A DNA stretch of 64,000 nucleotides from Betaproteobacteria bacterium (GTDB taxonomy: Bacteria; Pseudomonadota; Gammaproteobacteria; Burkholderiales; Burkholderiaceae_A), in contig JAGWWC010000001.1 in NCBI GenBank assembly GCA_018970545.1, positions 62,001-126,000 of the forward strand, read 5' to 3'. The notes beneath the pieces were generated by a model. It worked only from the letters and a program-made list of their open reading frames with translations. It was not told the DNA's origin and made no database searches. Within the stretch, counting starts at the first letter, position 1. Each line of letters begins with the position of its first letter. The position numbers and the translations under genes were made by a program. Shown in pieces: positions 51,766-61,274 of this stretch.

Positions 51766-52614
51766 ATGCCCGAATTACCCGAAGTTGAAGTGACTGCCCG
51801 CGCCGTGCGTCAGGCCATCTCTGGCTGTGTGTTTCGCGGTTTTCGCGATTCCGGCAAACGGCTTCGTCATGCATTTCCGCGGACAGCGCTGACCCGGCTT
51901 GTCGGCGCGGAGGTGATGTCGATCTCGCGGCGGGCGAAATATGTGTTGTTGGAGTTTGAGTCAGGGTGGATGGCGGTCCATCTCGGCATGTCGGGCTCCC
52001 TGTCGAATTCCACTGATCGCGATCCAGGCCTAGGCCTGCATGACCATGTCATGCTGGAATTCGAATCCTCGCGCGGGCAGACCCGAAGGCTTGTATTTCA
52101 TGATCCGCGACGGTTTGGCTCATGGCAGTGGCTGGAGCGCGACCAGGTTGGCCAGAACGAGCTGGGCGCGCTGCTCGGTGCGACTTCAAGTGGCCGCGAG
52201 CCGTTTGATCAGCGGTTCGATGGCGGGTGGATGGCCGAGTGCGCCCGGGGCCGTCGCATTGCTGTGAAGCAGTGGCTAATGACCGGCAGCTGCGTGGTTG
52301 GTGTTGGGAACATCTACGCCTGCGAGGCACTCTTTGAGTCAGGAATTCATCCTCTTCGCAAGGCATCCGCGATCTCACGGCCACGCTATGATCGTCTGGC
52401 AGCCGCGGTGAAGCGAATTTTGCAGGCGGCGATTGATCGCGGCGGCAGTTCGATTCAGAGTTTCGTAGGGCCGGATGGCGAGCGGGGCCGTTATGGCCAG
52501 ATGCACTGCGTCTACGGCCGCGAGGGTCAGCCTTGTCAGCGCTGTGGCCGGCCCATTCGTCGCCTGATGATTGGACAGCGCAGCACATTTTTTTGCCATG
52601 GCTGTCAGCGCTAA
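51766..52614 (+). CDS. mutM: Formamidopyrimidine-DNA glycosylase
   Basis: MPELPEVEVTARAVRQ, VGNIYACEALFESGIHPLR, CQRCGRPIRRLMIGQRSTFFCHGCQR. Confidence 0.97.
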   Translation: MPELPEVEVTARAVRQAISGCVFRGFRDSGKRLRHAFPRTALTRLVGAEVMSISRRAKYVLLEFESGWMAVHLGMSGSLSNSTDRDPGLGLHDHVMLEFESSRGQTRRLVFHDPRRFGSWQWLERDQVGQNELGALLGATSSGREPFDQRFDGGWMAECARGRRIAVKQWLMTGSCVVGVGNIYACEALFESGIHPLRKASAISRPRYDRLAAAVKRILQAAIDRGGSSIQSFVGPDGERGRYGQMHCVYGREGQPCQRCGRPIRRLMIGQRSTFFCHGCQR

Positions 52615-53695
52615 ACCGACGGCTTTTGCGCAGCGGCTCATTGGCTGGCAACGGCGACATGGCCGCCATGAATTGCCCTGGCAGGGCCAGCCTGCCGATC
52701 CGTATCGCGTTTGGCTGTCTGAAATCATGCTGCAGCAGACGCAGGTGACCACAGTCATCGATTACTTCGATCGATTCATCAAACGCTTTCCGAACCTTCA
52801 GGCACTGGCTCGGGCGACCGAACAAGAGGTGCTCGCACTCTGGTCGGGATTGGGCTACTACCATCGGGCCCGGAATTTACATGCCTGCGCGCGTGAGATT
52901 GCCTTTCATCGCGCAGGCCGGTTTCCTGAGTCGGCTCAGGCCCTTGCCGCGCTGCCCGGAATCGGGCCATCGACTGCCGCCGCCATTGCCTCAACTGTAT
53001 TTGGCGAGCGGGCCGCGATTCTGGATGGCAATGTCAAGCGTGTGCTGGCCCGACTGACCTGTGCCGAGCAGCCCTGGGGAAGCCCCGCCTTGGAGCGCGC
53101 GCTCTGGAAGCAGGCCGATGATCGACTGCCCAAACGCAGCAGCGATATGCCTGCCTATACCCAGGCCATCATGGACCTCGGCGCCTTGATTTGCCGGCCG
53201 AAGGCGCCGCAGTGCGGCCGCTGCCCGGTCGCATCGGACTGTCAGGCCCATCGCCGAGGCCAGGTGGATCGCTATCCTGTGCCGAGGATCAAGCGCGCCG
53301 TGCCCCAGCGCCAACTGTATTGGGCGGTTTGTTCGAGTGCGCAGTCCGTCTGGCTCATGCAGCAGCCCAGCGCTGGGATTTGGCCCAGCCTCTGGCTGCC
53401 GTGGACCATTGATCCGGATGCGCTTCCTCGTAATTGGGATAAAACCATTACAGCGCTCCAGCACGTGATCGAAGTGCGTCACAGCCTGACGCACTATCGG
53501 ATGCTGATCTCGGTGGCGATGCTTCGGCACGATGGCGATCAGGCGCCCGCCGGAGCCCCGGAGGGCCTCAAGCCATTTGGCTGGGCGGAGGCCCTCAGCC
53601 TTCCGCTGCCGGCTCCGGTGAAACGAGTGTTGGCTAGGCTTTACCCCGTTGCGAGAGCGACCGATGGCGGACCGCGCAGGAGTAAGCCCGCTTGA
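52598..53695 (+). CDS. mutY: A/G-specific adenine glycosylase
   Basis: LPWQGQPADPYRVWLSEIMLQQTQVTTVIDYF, LPGIGPSTAAAIAS, CRPKAPQCGRCPVASDC Fe-S motif. Confidence 0.96.
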   Translation: MAVSAKPTAFAQRLIGWQRRHGRHELPWQGQPADPYRVWLSEIMLQQTQVTTVIDYFDRFIKRFPNLQALARATEQEVLALWSGLGYYHRARNLHACAREIAFHRAGRFPESAQALAALPGIGPSTAAAIASTVFGERAAILDGNVKRVLARLTCAEQPWGSPALERALWKQADDRLPKRSSDMPAYTQAIMDLGALICRPKAPQCGRCPVASDCQAHRRGQVDRYPVPRIKRAVPQRQLYWAVCSSAQSVWLMQQPSAGIWPSLWLPWTIDPDALPRNWDKTITALQHVIEVRHSLTHYRMLISVAMLRHDGDQAPAGAPEGLKPFGWAEALSLPLPAPVKRVLARLYPVARATDGGPRRSKPA

Positions 53696-54518
53696 ATTTG
53701 TCGTATAGCGTGTCGGCACAGTAGACCGATCGATGCTGGCCGCCCGTGCAGCCGATGGCCACCGTGAGGTAGCTGCGATGCTCCTCGGCATGTCGAGGCA
53801 GCCATTTCTGGAGATAGCCCGCGATGTCATCAATCATTTCGCGGACTGAGTCAAATGACTCCAGGTATTGAATCACTGCCGCGTCGCGACCGCTGAGGGC
53901 CTTCATCTGGGCGTCATAGTGAGGATTGGGAAGGCAGCGCGCATCAAAGACGAGGTCGGCATCCAACGGAATACCGTCTTTGAAAGCGAAGGATTGAAAC
54001 AACACCATCAGCGGTGTGTTTTCCAGATCAAGAATCTCTTTCACCCAGCGCCTGAGGACCTGTGGCTGCAGATCACTGGTGTCCAAGGGAATTCCCAGTG
54101 GTTCGATATCCGCGAGAAGCTCGCGTTCTCGAGCGATGCAGTCCATGAGTGTTTGAACAGAGTCCTCGCCAAAAACAGTCGCGGTGTTTAATTTTTGGCT
54201 TAAGGGGTGGCGACGCCGGGTTTCGGAGTAGCGTTGCACCAGAATTTCGTCTCGCGCATTGAGAAACACAACCCGCACATCGTGGCCCGACTCGCGAATT
54301 TGCTGCAAATTTTTGGAGAGGTGGGCCAATGAGCCCGCCGTCCGCGCATCGACTGCAACCGCCAATTGCGTTAAGCCCTCGGCCATGAGGCTGGCCAGTG
54401 CCTGGCCCAGAAATGCCACCGGCAGGTTATCGATGCAGAAATACCCCGAATCCTCCAGTACATTCAAGGCCACCGACTTGCCGGAGCCCGACATGCCGGT
54501 GACCAACACAATTTTCAT
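53634..54518 (-). CDS. rapZ: RNase adapter protein RapZ
   Basis: [63 protein letters not shown]. Confidence 0.96.
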   Translation of the reverse strand: MKIVLVTGMSGSGKSVALNVLEDSGYFCIDNLPVAFLGQALASLMAEGLTQLAVAVDARTAGSLAHLSKNLQQIRESGHDVRVVFLNARDEILVQRYSETRRRHPLSQKLNTATVFGEDSVQTLMDCIARERELLADIEPLGIPLDTSDLQPQVLRRWVKEILDLENTPLMVLFQSFAFKDGIPLDADLVFDARCLPNPHYDAQMKALSGRDAAVIQYLESFDSVREMIDDIAGYLQKWLPRHAEEHRSYLTVAIGCTGGQHRSVYCADTLYDKFKRAYSCAVRHRSLSQRGKA

Positions 54519-55453
54519 GGCGTTGGATCCGGCGCAGGCTGCTGCATCGCCGCTTGCTGGCGTTCAACGAATTCCTGCATGGTGTCGATGCCGCGAAGAC
54601 TAAGCACCGAGTTGCGCACAGCCGCCTCCACCAAGACTGCCAAGTTACGGCCTGCAGCAACCGGAATCACCACTTTGCGGATCGGCAGGCCCATCACATC
54701 TTGATTCATGGCCTCGAGGGGCAGCCTTTCAAATTCATTCATCACGCTGCGGCGAATCAGCTGGACAATCAATTTCAGCCGCATTTTTCTTCGCACCGCT
54801 GTCTCGCCAAAAATCGCGCGAATATCCAGTAGGCCCAGGCCGCGAACCTCCAGCAGGTTTTGCAGCAACGGCGGGCATCGGCCTTCCACTGCGTCTGGGG
54901 CGATTCGAGTGAAGTCGACCACGTCATCTGCAATCAGTCCGTGGCCACGGGTAATCAATTCGAGCCCGAGTTCACTTTTTCCAAGGCCTGACTCACCGGC
55001 AATCAGCACTCCCATGCCGAGCACATCCATAAACACACCATGCATCTGGGTCTGTGGGGCCAGCGTGCGGGCCAGCTGTGTCCGAAGGATTTCAATGACC
55101 TGGCCCGCCGATACGGTGGTTCGCAGCAGTGGCAGGCCCTCGCGTTCGCAGGCTGTAAATAACTCAGCGGGAGGGATCTCATCGTCGGCGATGATGATCG
55201 CTGGTGGCCGGCCGGCAATCAGCTCTGCAGTGAGATAGCTCTTTCGCTGTGGATCCAGACGGTTGTAGTAGGCGACTTCAGGCGTGCCCATGATCTGAAT
55301 CCGGTTAGGATGAATCAGATTCAAGTGCCCGATTAAGTCGGCACTCTCAGTCGACTGGCCGCCAATTTTTCGGCCGGCCCCGGCTTGTCCCGTCAAAAAA
55401 CTGAGCTTGAGTGTCTCCGCGTGTTCGTCAAAGAGGGCCTTGACGTCAAGCAC
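54515..55453 (-). CDS. hprK: HPr kinase/phosphorylase
   Basis: [59 protein letters not shown]. Confidence 0.96.
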   Translation of the reverse strand: MLDVKALFDEHAETLKLSFLTGQAGAGRKIGGQSTESADLIGHLNLIHPNRIQIMGTPEVAYYNRLDPQRKSYLTAELIAGRPPAIIIADDEIPPAELFTACEREGLPLLRTTVSAGQVIEILRTQLARTLAPQTQMHGVFMDVLGMGVLIAGESGLGKSELGLELITRGHGLIADDVVDFTRIAPDAVEGRCPPLLQNLLEVRGLGLLDIRAIFGETAVRRKMRLKLIVQLIRRSVMNEFERLPLEAMNQDVMGLPIRKVVIPVAAGRNLAVLVEAAVRNSVLSLRGIDTMQEFVERQQAAMQQPAPDPTP

Positions 55454-55910
55454 GGGCAGGCTGCCAGGCCTCGAGTGCCCGGTGCAAAGACTGGGGGTCG
55501 GTCTCGGTGCTCAACAGATCGCGCATCTGACGATCGGAGAGCATCTCCGCGACCTCAGAGAGGATCTCCAGGTGCTGCTGAGTGGCCTGCTCCGGCACCA
55601 AAAGAAACAACAACAGAGTGACGGGTTTCCCATCGGGCGCATCGAATGGCACAGGCTCGGAGAGCCGGATGAGCGCCGCAACGGCTTCTTTCAGACCCTT
55701 GATTCGGCCATGCGGAATGGCGATGCCTTCGCCAAGGCCAGTGGACCCCAGCCGCTCGCGTGCAAATAAAGAATCGAAGACTTTGACCCGAGCGATGCCC
55801 TGGTTATTTTCAAAAAGAAGCCCCGCCTGTTCAAAGACGCGCTTTTTACTGCTGGCTTCCTGGCCAACTGCAATGTTGGCCAGAGGTAAAAGCTGGCTAA
55901 TGCGGTTCAT
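55446..55910 (-). CDS. ptsN: PTS IIA-like nitrogen regulatory protein
   Basis: [74 protein letters not shown]. Confidence 0.94.
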   Translation of the reverse strand: MNRISQLLPLANIAVGQEASSKKRVFEQAGLLFENNQGIARVKVFDSLFARERLGSTGLGEGIAIPHGRIKGLKEAVAALIRLSEPVPFDAPDGKPVTLLLFLLVPEQATQQHLEILSEVAEMLSDRQMRDLLSTETDPQSLHRALEAWQPARA

Positions 55911-55973
55911 TGCTCCGCCTCGTCGAGTCGAGAGGCCGGATTATAGATCTTTTGTTGCGCTGCGCTAAACCGG

Positions 55974-56300
55974 TCAGGTGGCGAGTCGAGCGTCCGCGCC
56001 CTGGCCCCGGTGGACGCCCGGCCGATGCGTTTCCTTGTACCGGACGACCTGCCGGTCCAGCTTATCGGCCAGCAGATCAATGGCCGCATAGAGGTCCGCA
56101 TGGCTGGCCTCGCAGTGGACATCCTTGCCCGGCAGGTGGACGGTGACCTCGGCGATCTGGTTGAGCTTCTGAACGCCCAGCACCACATGGACTTCATTGA
56201 CATGATCAAAGTGCCGCCAAGTCCTGCCGAATTTCTGGTCCACATAGTTGCGGATCGCCTCGGTGATGTCGATATGGTGCCCTTTGACGGTCAGATGCAT
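55974..56300 (-). CDS. hpf: Ribosome hibernation promoting factor, short form
   Basis: MHLTVKGHHIDITEAIRNYVDQKFGR, ASHADLYAAIDLLADKLDRQVVRYKE. Confidence 0.92.
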   Translation of the reverse strand: MHLTVKGHHIDITEAIRNYVDQKFGRTWRHFDHVNEVHVVLGVQKLNQIAEVTVHLPGKDVHCEASHADLYAAIDLLADKLDRQVVRYKETHRPGVHRGQGADARLAT

Positions 56301-56317
56301 GGTCTTACCTCCACGGT

Positions 56318-57778
56318 TTAGAGTTTTTTACGTTGGCTGACGGGCTCAATTCTGAGCGCTTCCCGATACTTTGCAATCGTGCGCCGCGCAACTTGAATGC
56401 CCTCTGCGGAAAAGCGGTCTGAAATCTGCTGATCGGACAGAGGCCGTCGCGGATCCTCCTCGGCAATCCATTGCCGGATCTTGGCCTGCAGGGCAGTGGA
56501 GGAGGCGGCCCCCCCACCCTCGGTGCGGACATGGCTGGTAAAGAAGTATTTCAGCTCGAAGGTGCCGCGGGGCGTGAGCATGTATTTGTTGGTGGTCACG
56601 CGCGAGACCGTCGATTCGTGGAGCTCGCAGCGCTCAGCGATTTCTCGCAGCACCAGCGGACGCATCGCGATTTCACCCTGCTCGAAAAACGCCTGCTGCT
56701 CAATGGCAATTGCCTGCGAGACACGCAAAATCGTATCGAAGCGTTGTTGAATATTTTTGATGACCCATCGGGCCTCTTGCAGCTGGGCTGTCATGCTGCT
56801 GGCCCGCTCCTGACGAATGAGTTCGGCATAAAGTGGATTGATGGAGAGTCGTGGCACGGCGGATTCATTGAGCCGCACCTGCCACCGGCCGCTCCCTCTT
56901 CGTGTGCCGAGTCGATAAGCGATGACATCCGGCACGATGGATTCGGCCGCATCTTCCGTGAAGTCAGCGCCGGGCTTTGGATTGAGCCGCTGAATCAACT
57001 GCATGGATGCCTTGAGCGCTTCTTTGTCACAGCGAAGTGCCTGACACAGCCCATTGAAATCTTTGGCGCCGAGGGCATTCAGGTGGGCCATATCGCTCAC
57101 GATGCTCGTGGCCAGCGCCCGACATGGGCCATCAGCGTCTTCTGCATCGGGATCCGCCTCATGATTCCGGGGGGCCAGTTGGAGCAAAAGACACTCTTGC
57201 AGCGTTCGCGCTCCGACACCCCGAGGATCGAGGCTTTGTAATAGTTTTAGCCCGAGCGCGATTTCATCAGCATCCAATCGTTCGCCGAACGTTTCTGAAA
57301 ACAAATCCGCCACGCTTTCCTCGAGCTCCTCCAGGCTGTCGCGCAGATAGCCATCGTCATCCAAGGATTCAATCAGCGTGTCGAGCCAAGCGCGATCGCG
57401 ATCCGACAACGTCAGGCTGTGGGCCTGTTCGCGCAGATGCTGCCGCAGGCTGATGGGCTGACTCTGTTGTGACTCCCACCAGTCGTCATCGTCGTTGTGG
57501 GCCCGCGACCCACCTGAGGACCAGCTCTCAGCGGAGCCGGCCATGCCCTCATCTGCCCGATCGGAAGCATCGGGTGGGCCGTCGTCCGGGCCTGGCGCCT
57601 CGGGGCTGGACGCGGGCTCAGCCATTTCGAGCAGCGGATTTTCGTGAAGAAATCGATCCACCTCCTGCTCGAGATCGGCTGTCGACATCTGCAGCAGGCG
57701 AATCGACTGCTGCAGCTGCGGCGTCAGCGCCAGTTGTTGCGAGGTACGAAGGCCGAGAGAGGGTTTAAGGGCGGCCAT
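56318..57778 (-). CDS. rpoN: RNA polymerase sigma-54 factor
   Basis: LGLRTSQQLALTPQLQQSIRLLQMSTADLEQEVDRFLHENPLLE; RpoN box ARRTIAKYRE. Confidence 0.97.
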   Translation of the reverse strand: MAALKPSLGLRTSQQLALTPQLQQSIRLLQMSTADLEQEVDRFLHENPLLEMAEPASSPEAPGPDDGPPDASDRADEGMAGSAESWSSGGSRAHNDDDDWWESQQSQPISLRQHLREQAHSLTLSDRDRAWLDTLIESLDDDGYLRDSLEELEESVADLFSETFGERLDADEIALGLKLLQSLDPRGVGARTLQECLLLQLAPRNHEADPDAEDADGPCRALATSIVSDMAHLNALGAKDFNGLCQALRCDKEALKASMQLIQRLNPKPGADFTEDAAESIVPDVIAYRLGTRRGSGRWQVRLNESAVPRLSINPLYAELIRQERASSMTAQLQEARWVIKNIQQRFDTILRVSQAIAIEQQAFFEQGEIAMRPLVLREIAERCELHESTVSRVTTNKYMLTPRGTFELKYFFTSHVRTEGGGAASSTALQAKIRQWIAEEDPRRPLSDQQISDRFSAEGIQVARRTIAKYREALRIEPVSQRKKL

Positions 57779-57783
57779 GCACG

Positions 57784-58533
57784 TTACATTCGAAAATGTT
57801 CCCCAAGGTATACCTTGCGGACATTTGCATCGGCAATGATGTCTTGCGGCACGCCGCTGGCGAGCACTGTGCCCTCGCTAATGATGTAGGCGCGATCACA
57901 AATGCCAAGGGTCTCACGGACATTGTGATCGGTGATGAGCACACCGATGCCACGCTCTTTTAAAAATCGCACAATCCGTTGAATCTCAATGACTGCAATC
58001 GGATCGACGCCCGCAAAAGGCTCGTCCAGCAAAATAAATCGTGGCGAGGTTGCCAGCGCCCGCGCAATTTCAACCCGTCGTCGCTCTCCGCCAGAGAGCA
58101 GAATCGCCATGTTGTTGCGCAGATGGGCAATCTGCAGATCCTCCAGCAGCCCTCCGAGACGTTCTTCAATATGGGCCGCATCCAATGCTTTGCCTTCAGC
58201 AGTGCGCTGCAGCTGTAGCACCGCCCGAATGTTGTCGGCCACCGATAGCTTGCGAAAGACAGAGGCCTCCTGCGGCAGATACGACAGCCCAAGCCGGGCC
58301 CGACGATGAATCGGAAGTCGCGCGAGATTCTCTCCATCCATCAGAATCTCCCCGGCATCCGATTTCACCAGGCCCACGATCATGTAAAAGCTTGTGGTCT
58401 TTCCTGCGCCGTTGGGGCCCAGCAGGCCCACCACCTCACCACTTTCAATGTGCAGCGTGACATTCTTGACGACCTCACGGCCCTTGTAGGATTTCCTTAG
58501 GCCGCGCACGTCCAGCGTGTTGATCGCTGCCAT
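57784..58533 (-). CDS. lptB: LPS export ABC transporter ATP-binding protein
   Basis: LLGPNGAGKTTSFYMIVGLV, LSYLPQEASVFRKLSV, LLSGGERRRVEIARAL, LLDEPFAGVDPIAV. Confidence 0.96.
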   Translation of the reverse strand: MAAINTLDVRGLRKSYKGREVVKNVTLHIESGEVVGLLGPNGAGKTTSFYMIVGLVKSDAGEILMDGENLARLPIHRRARLGLSYLPQEASVFRKLSVADNIRAVLQLQRTAEGKALDAAHIEERLGGLLEDLQIAHLRNNMAILLSGGERRRVEIARALATSPRFILLDEPFAGVDPIAVIEIQRIVRFLKERGIGVLITDHNVRETLGICDRAYIISEGTVLASGVPQDIIADANVRKVYLGEHFRM

Positions 58534-59060
58534 TAACGCTTACCTGGCATCAGCACCATGCGCGAGCGGGGCTGGCCCTGCGAAGATTCCACCTGGTACT
58601 GTTCGGTGATGTTGTTGTAAGTCAGCGCATCCCCAGCCACTTGATCTTTCAGTACATCGCCCTCTAAGCGCCGCAAGATGGCATTCTGACTGAGGGTCAC
58701 GACCTCGTCTTTTCCGTTGTAGTCCAGACGGACCGACTCCCCTTCCATGAATTCGTTAACACCATCTCTTTTTTGCCGAAAGCGCGCTGGCTTTCCGACC
58801 ATCGTGCCAAAAGTATTGCCTGCCGCGTCTTGCCAGAGCTCCATGCGATCACCGCGCATGATCAGCGTGCCCTTGGTCAGCACTACATTTCCTGTAAAGA
58901 TGGTGATTTGTTTTTGATCGTCGTGATTCAGCCGGTCAGCATCGATGGTGGTGGGCTTGTCTCGGTCCGCTTTTTCCGCCCGAAGCGGCCCGAGGCCTGC
59001 CATGCACAGCGACACGATCAGGAGCAGCGCCGGCCAGCGCGAGAGATGAATAATACTCAC
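58533..59060 (-). CDS. lptA: Lipopolysaccharide transport periplasmic protein LptA
   Basis: TTIDADRLNHDDQKQITIFTGNVVLTKGTLIMRGDRMEL; position next to lptB/lptC. Confidence 0.92.
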   Translation of the reverse strand: MSIIHLSRWPALLLIVSLCMAGLGPLRAEKADRDKPTTIDADRLNHDDQKQITIFTGNVVLTKGTLIMRGDRMELWQDAAGNTFGTMVGKPARFRQKRDGVNEFMEGESVRLDYNGKDEVVTLSQNAILRRLEGDVLKDQVAGDALTYNNITEQYQVESSQGQPRSRMVLMPGKR

Positions 59061-59641
59061 GGCTGGCCTTTTTTCGGAACCACCATTCGTGAGTCCGAGA
59101 CAATTTCCAGCTGACGAGTTTTCTGATCCAGCCGCATGCCCTTGCCCTGCAGGGTTGAAGCGCCGCGTTCAATGAGCACCGGCGCATCGGTCAAGGCCCG
59201 CTCTTCACGGACCAAAAATGTGGCTTGGCTGGTGAAGACCTTCGCGGCAGGCTGCCCATCAAAGGCGCTGCGCTCAATCCGAACATTGCCTTCTAGATCA
59301 ATGTGATTCTGCTGGCGAGTGGTGATGGCCCGGTCTGCCCGCATGACTGTGGCGGGACGGTCACTGGCCAGCGAGACCATGACGGGCTGCTCCACGAGGC
59401 TTCGATCCGCCTGCTCTTCAAACAGAATGCGTCGTGCATCGAGCCGGTACTGGGCATGGCCCTGCGCATCACTACGGGTGACCCGCGGATTTTCAATAAT
59501 CGCATTGGGTCCCGCGGAATTGACCACAGTGGCCTCAAGCTGGGCCCGACGCAGGAATTCATTCAGGCCCCAAGAGGCCGCCGCCAGCAACGCAAAGATG
59601 CTGACGGAGATGGTGCTGCCGAGCCATTCGGGCTGTCTCAT
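59057..59641 (-). CDS. lptC: LPS export ABC transporter periplasmic protein LptC
   Basis: Single N-terminal TM; YRLDARRILFEEQADRSLVEQPVM; synteny. Confidence 0.88.
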   Translation of the reverse strand: MRQPEWLGSTISVSIFALLAAASWGLNEFLRRAQLEATVVNSAGPNAIIENPRVTRSDAQGHAQYRLDARRILFEEQADRSLVEQPVMVSLASDRPATVMRADRAITTRQQNHIDLEGNVRIERSAFDGQPAAKVFTSQATFLVREERALTDAPVLIERGASTLQGKGMRLDQKTRQLEIVSDSRMVVPKKGQP

Positions 59642-60150
59642 CGCCGGGACTCAAGAATGAAATCGCAGCATTCACGGACCGCACCAAAGCCCCCTGCTTT
59701 GCCCGAGATCCAATGGGCGGCGGCCAATACCGCATCAACAGCATGCGGAGGTGCCGCCGCAAAATGAACTCGATCGAAGATTTCCAAGTCGGGTAGATCG
59801 TCCCCCATATGTCCACACTCACTAGCCAGGATGCCTCGTTCATGCAGCACCTGATCAAAAGCGAAGCCTTTGTGCTGTGCGCCTTGAATCACAACATCGA
59901 AGCCCAGCTCGCGGGCCCGGGCTTCGGTCGCGGGATGGGTTCTTCCGCTGAGAATCCCCAGCCTCAGGCCTGCCTGCTGAAGCGCTTTCAGGCCGTGACC
60001 ATCGAGAACATGAAAACGTTTCAGTGTCTCTCCCTGGCCTGAGTAATACAGGCCTCCATCGGTCAGCACGCCGTCGACATCAAAAAACATCCAGCGAAGG
60101 GCCTTCGCCCTGCGGGCTGCGTCTTCAAAGGAGGGATTCGTTGTCGGCAT
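59638..60150 (-). CDS. kdsC: 3-deoxy-D-manno-octulosonate 8-phosphate phosphatase (HAD)
   Basis: FFDVDGVLTDGGLYYSGQGETLKRFHVLDGHGLKALQQAGLRLGILSGR. Confidence 0.93.
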   Translation of the reverse strand: MPTTNPSFEDAARRAKALRWMFFDVDGVLTDGGLYYSGQGETLKRFHVLDGHGLKALQQAGLRLGILSGRTHPATEARARELGFDVVIQGAQHKGFAFDQVLHERGILASECGHMGDDLPDLEIFDRVHFAAAPPHAVDAVLAAAHWISGKAGGFGAVRECCDFILESRR

Positions 60151-60176
60151 CTTGGCTTTGGCCCGTGTGCTGAAGG

Positions 60177-61193
60177 CTAAAGAATCTTGGCCGCAAACAG
60201 ATCGTGTATGCCCACAGCACCCTCCAGGCGGCCCGCATCATCGACCACCAAAAGATGATTGATGCGGGTCGATTCCATGAGATGGGCCACTTCGCTGGCC
60301 AGCCGATGGCGATCGATGGTCTTGGGCTGTTTGCTCATCACTTGATCGATCTGTACACCGCGGATATCGGTGCCCTGAGACAAGACCCGCCGCAAATCGC
60401 CGTCGGTAAAAATACCCATCACACGCTGCTGATCATCCGTCACTGCCGTCATGCCCATGCGCTTGGCGCTCATCTCAGCAAATGCATCGGTAACGGCAGT
60501 ACCCAGTTGCACCGCGGGAAGCTGCTGGCCGGTACGCATCACGTCCTCGACACGAATCAGCAGCCGTCGGCCCAGGCTACCTCCGGGGTGCGAGCGCGCG
60601 AAATCTTCTGCACTAAATCCGCGCAGATCCAGCAGCACGAGTGCCAACGCATCGCCCAGCGCCAATGCGGCGGATGTGCTTGCCGTTGGCGCGAGATTTA
60701 ACGGACAGGCCTCGGCACGCACGGCCGCATTCAGGTGAACATCAGCCGCCCGCGCAAGTCGTGATTCAGGGTTTCCGGTCACGGCAATCAGTGTGGCGCC
60801 CAAGCGTTTGATGTAAGGCGCGATGAAGGAGAGCTCCTCGGTCTCTCCTGAGTTAGAAAATGCCAATACGACATCATCAGCCTGAATCATGCCGAGATCG
60901 CCGTGCTGGGCCTCCGCAGGGTGCACAAAGTAGGCGGGCGTTCCGGTGGAGGCCAGCGTGGCCGCCACTTTGTTGGCCACATGGCCCGACTTACCGATTC
61001 CCGAGACCACCACGCGGCCTGTGCAGCGGAGAATCCGTTCGGCGGCCTGCACCAATTGGTGGTCGAGTTGGTCGAGAAGGCCAAGCACCGCATCGGCCTC
61101 AATGCGGATCACCTCACGGGCTCGTTCAAACACCCGCTCTGCGCTGAATTCGGACCGCTGGTGACGGTGTGGATCTTTGCTTTGATTTTCCAT
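60177..61193 (-). CDS. kdsD: Arabinose-5-phosphate isomerase (SIS + CBS domains)
   Basis: VVVSGIGKSGHVANKVAATLASTGTPAYFVHPAEAQHGDLGMI, FARSHPGGSLGRRLL; start at M of MENQSKD. Confidence 0.94.
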   Translation of the reverse strand: MENQSKDPHRHQRSEFSAERVFERAREVIRIEADAVLGLLDQLDHQLVQAAERILRCTGRVVVSGIGKSGHVANKVAATLASTGTPAYFVHPAEAQHGDLGMIQADDVVLAFSNSGETEELSFIAPYIKRLGATLIAVTGNPESRLARAADVHLNAAVRAEACPLNLAPTASTSAALALGDALALVLLDLRGFSAEDFARSHPGGSLGRRLLIRVEDVMRTGQQLPAVQLGTAVTDAFAEMSAKRMGMTAVTDDQQRVMGIFTDGDLRRVLSQGTDIRGVQIDQVMSKQPKTIDRHRLASEVAHLMESTRINHLLVVDDAGRLEGAVGIHDLFAAKIL

Positions 61194-61274
61194 CGTGCTG
61201 GCAGTGCGCGTTGTTACACTTGACCCCATGGGAAAACAGTGTAGCAAAGGCCGCTAGCAAACTTCATACCAGCT

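Noticed and set aside
52991-53833. 280-aa minus-strand ORF
   Set aside because: Antisense to mutY and overlapping rapZ; mutY has complete catalytic and Fe-S motifs.
56471-57241. 256-aa plus-strand ORF
   Set aside because: Antisense shadow of rpoN.
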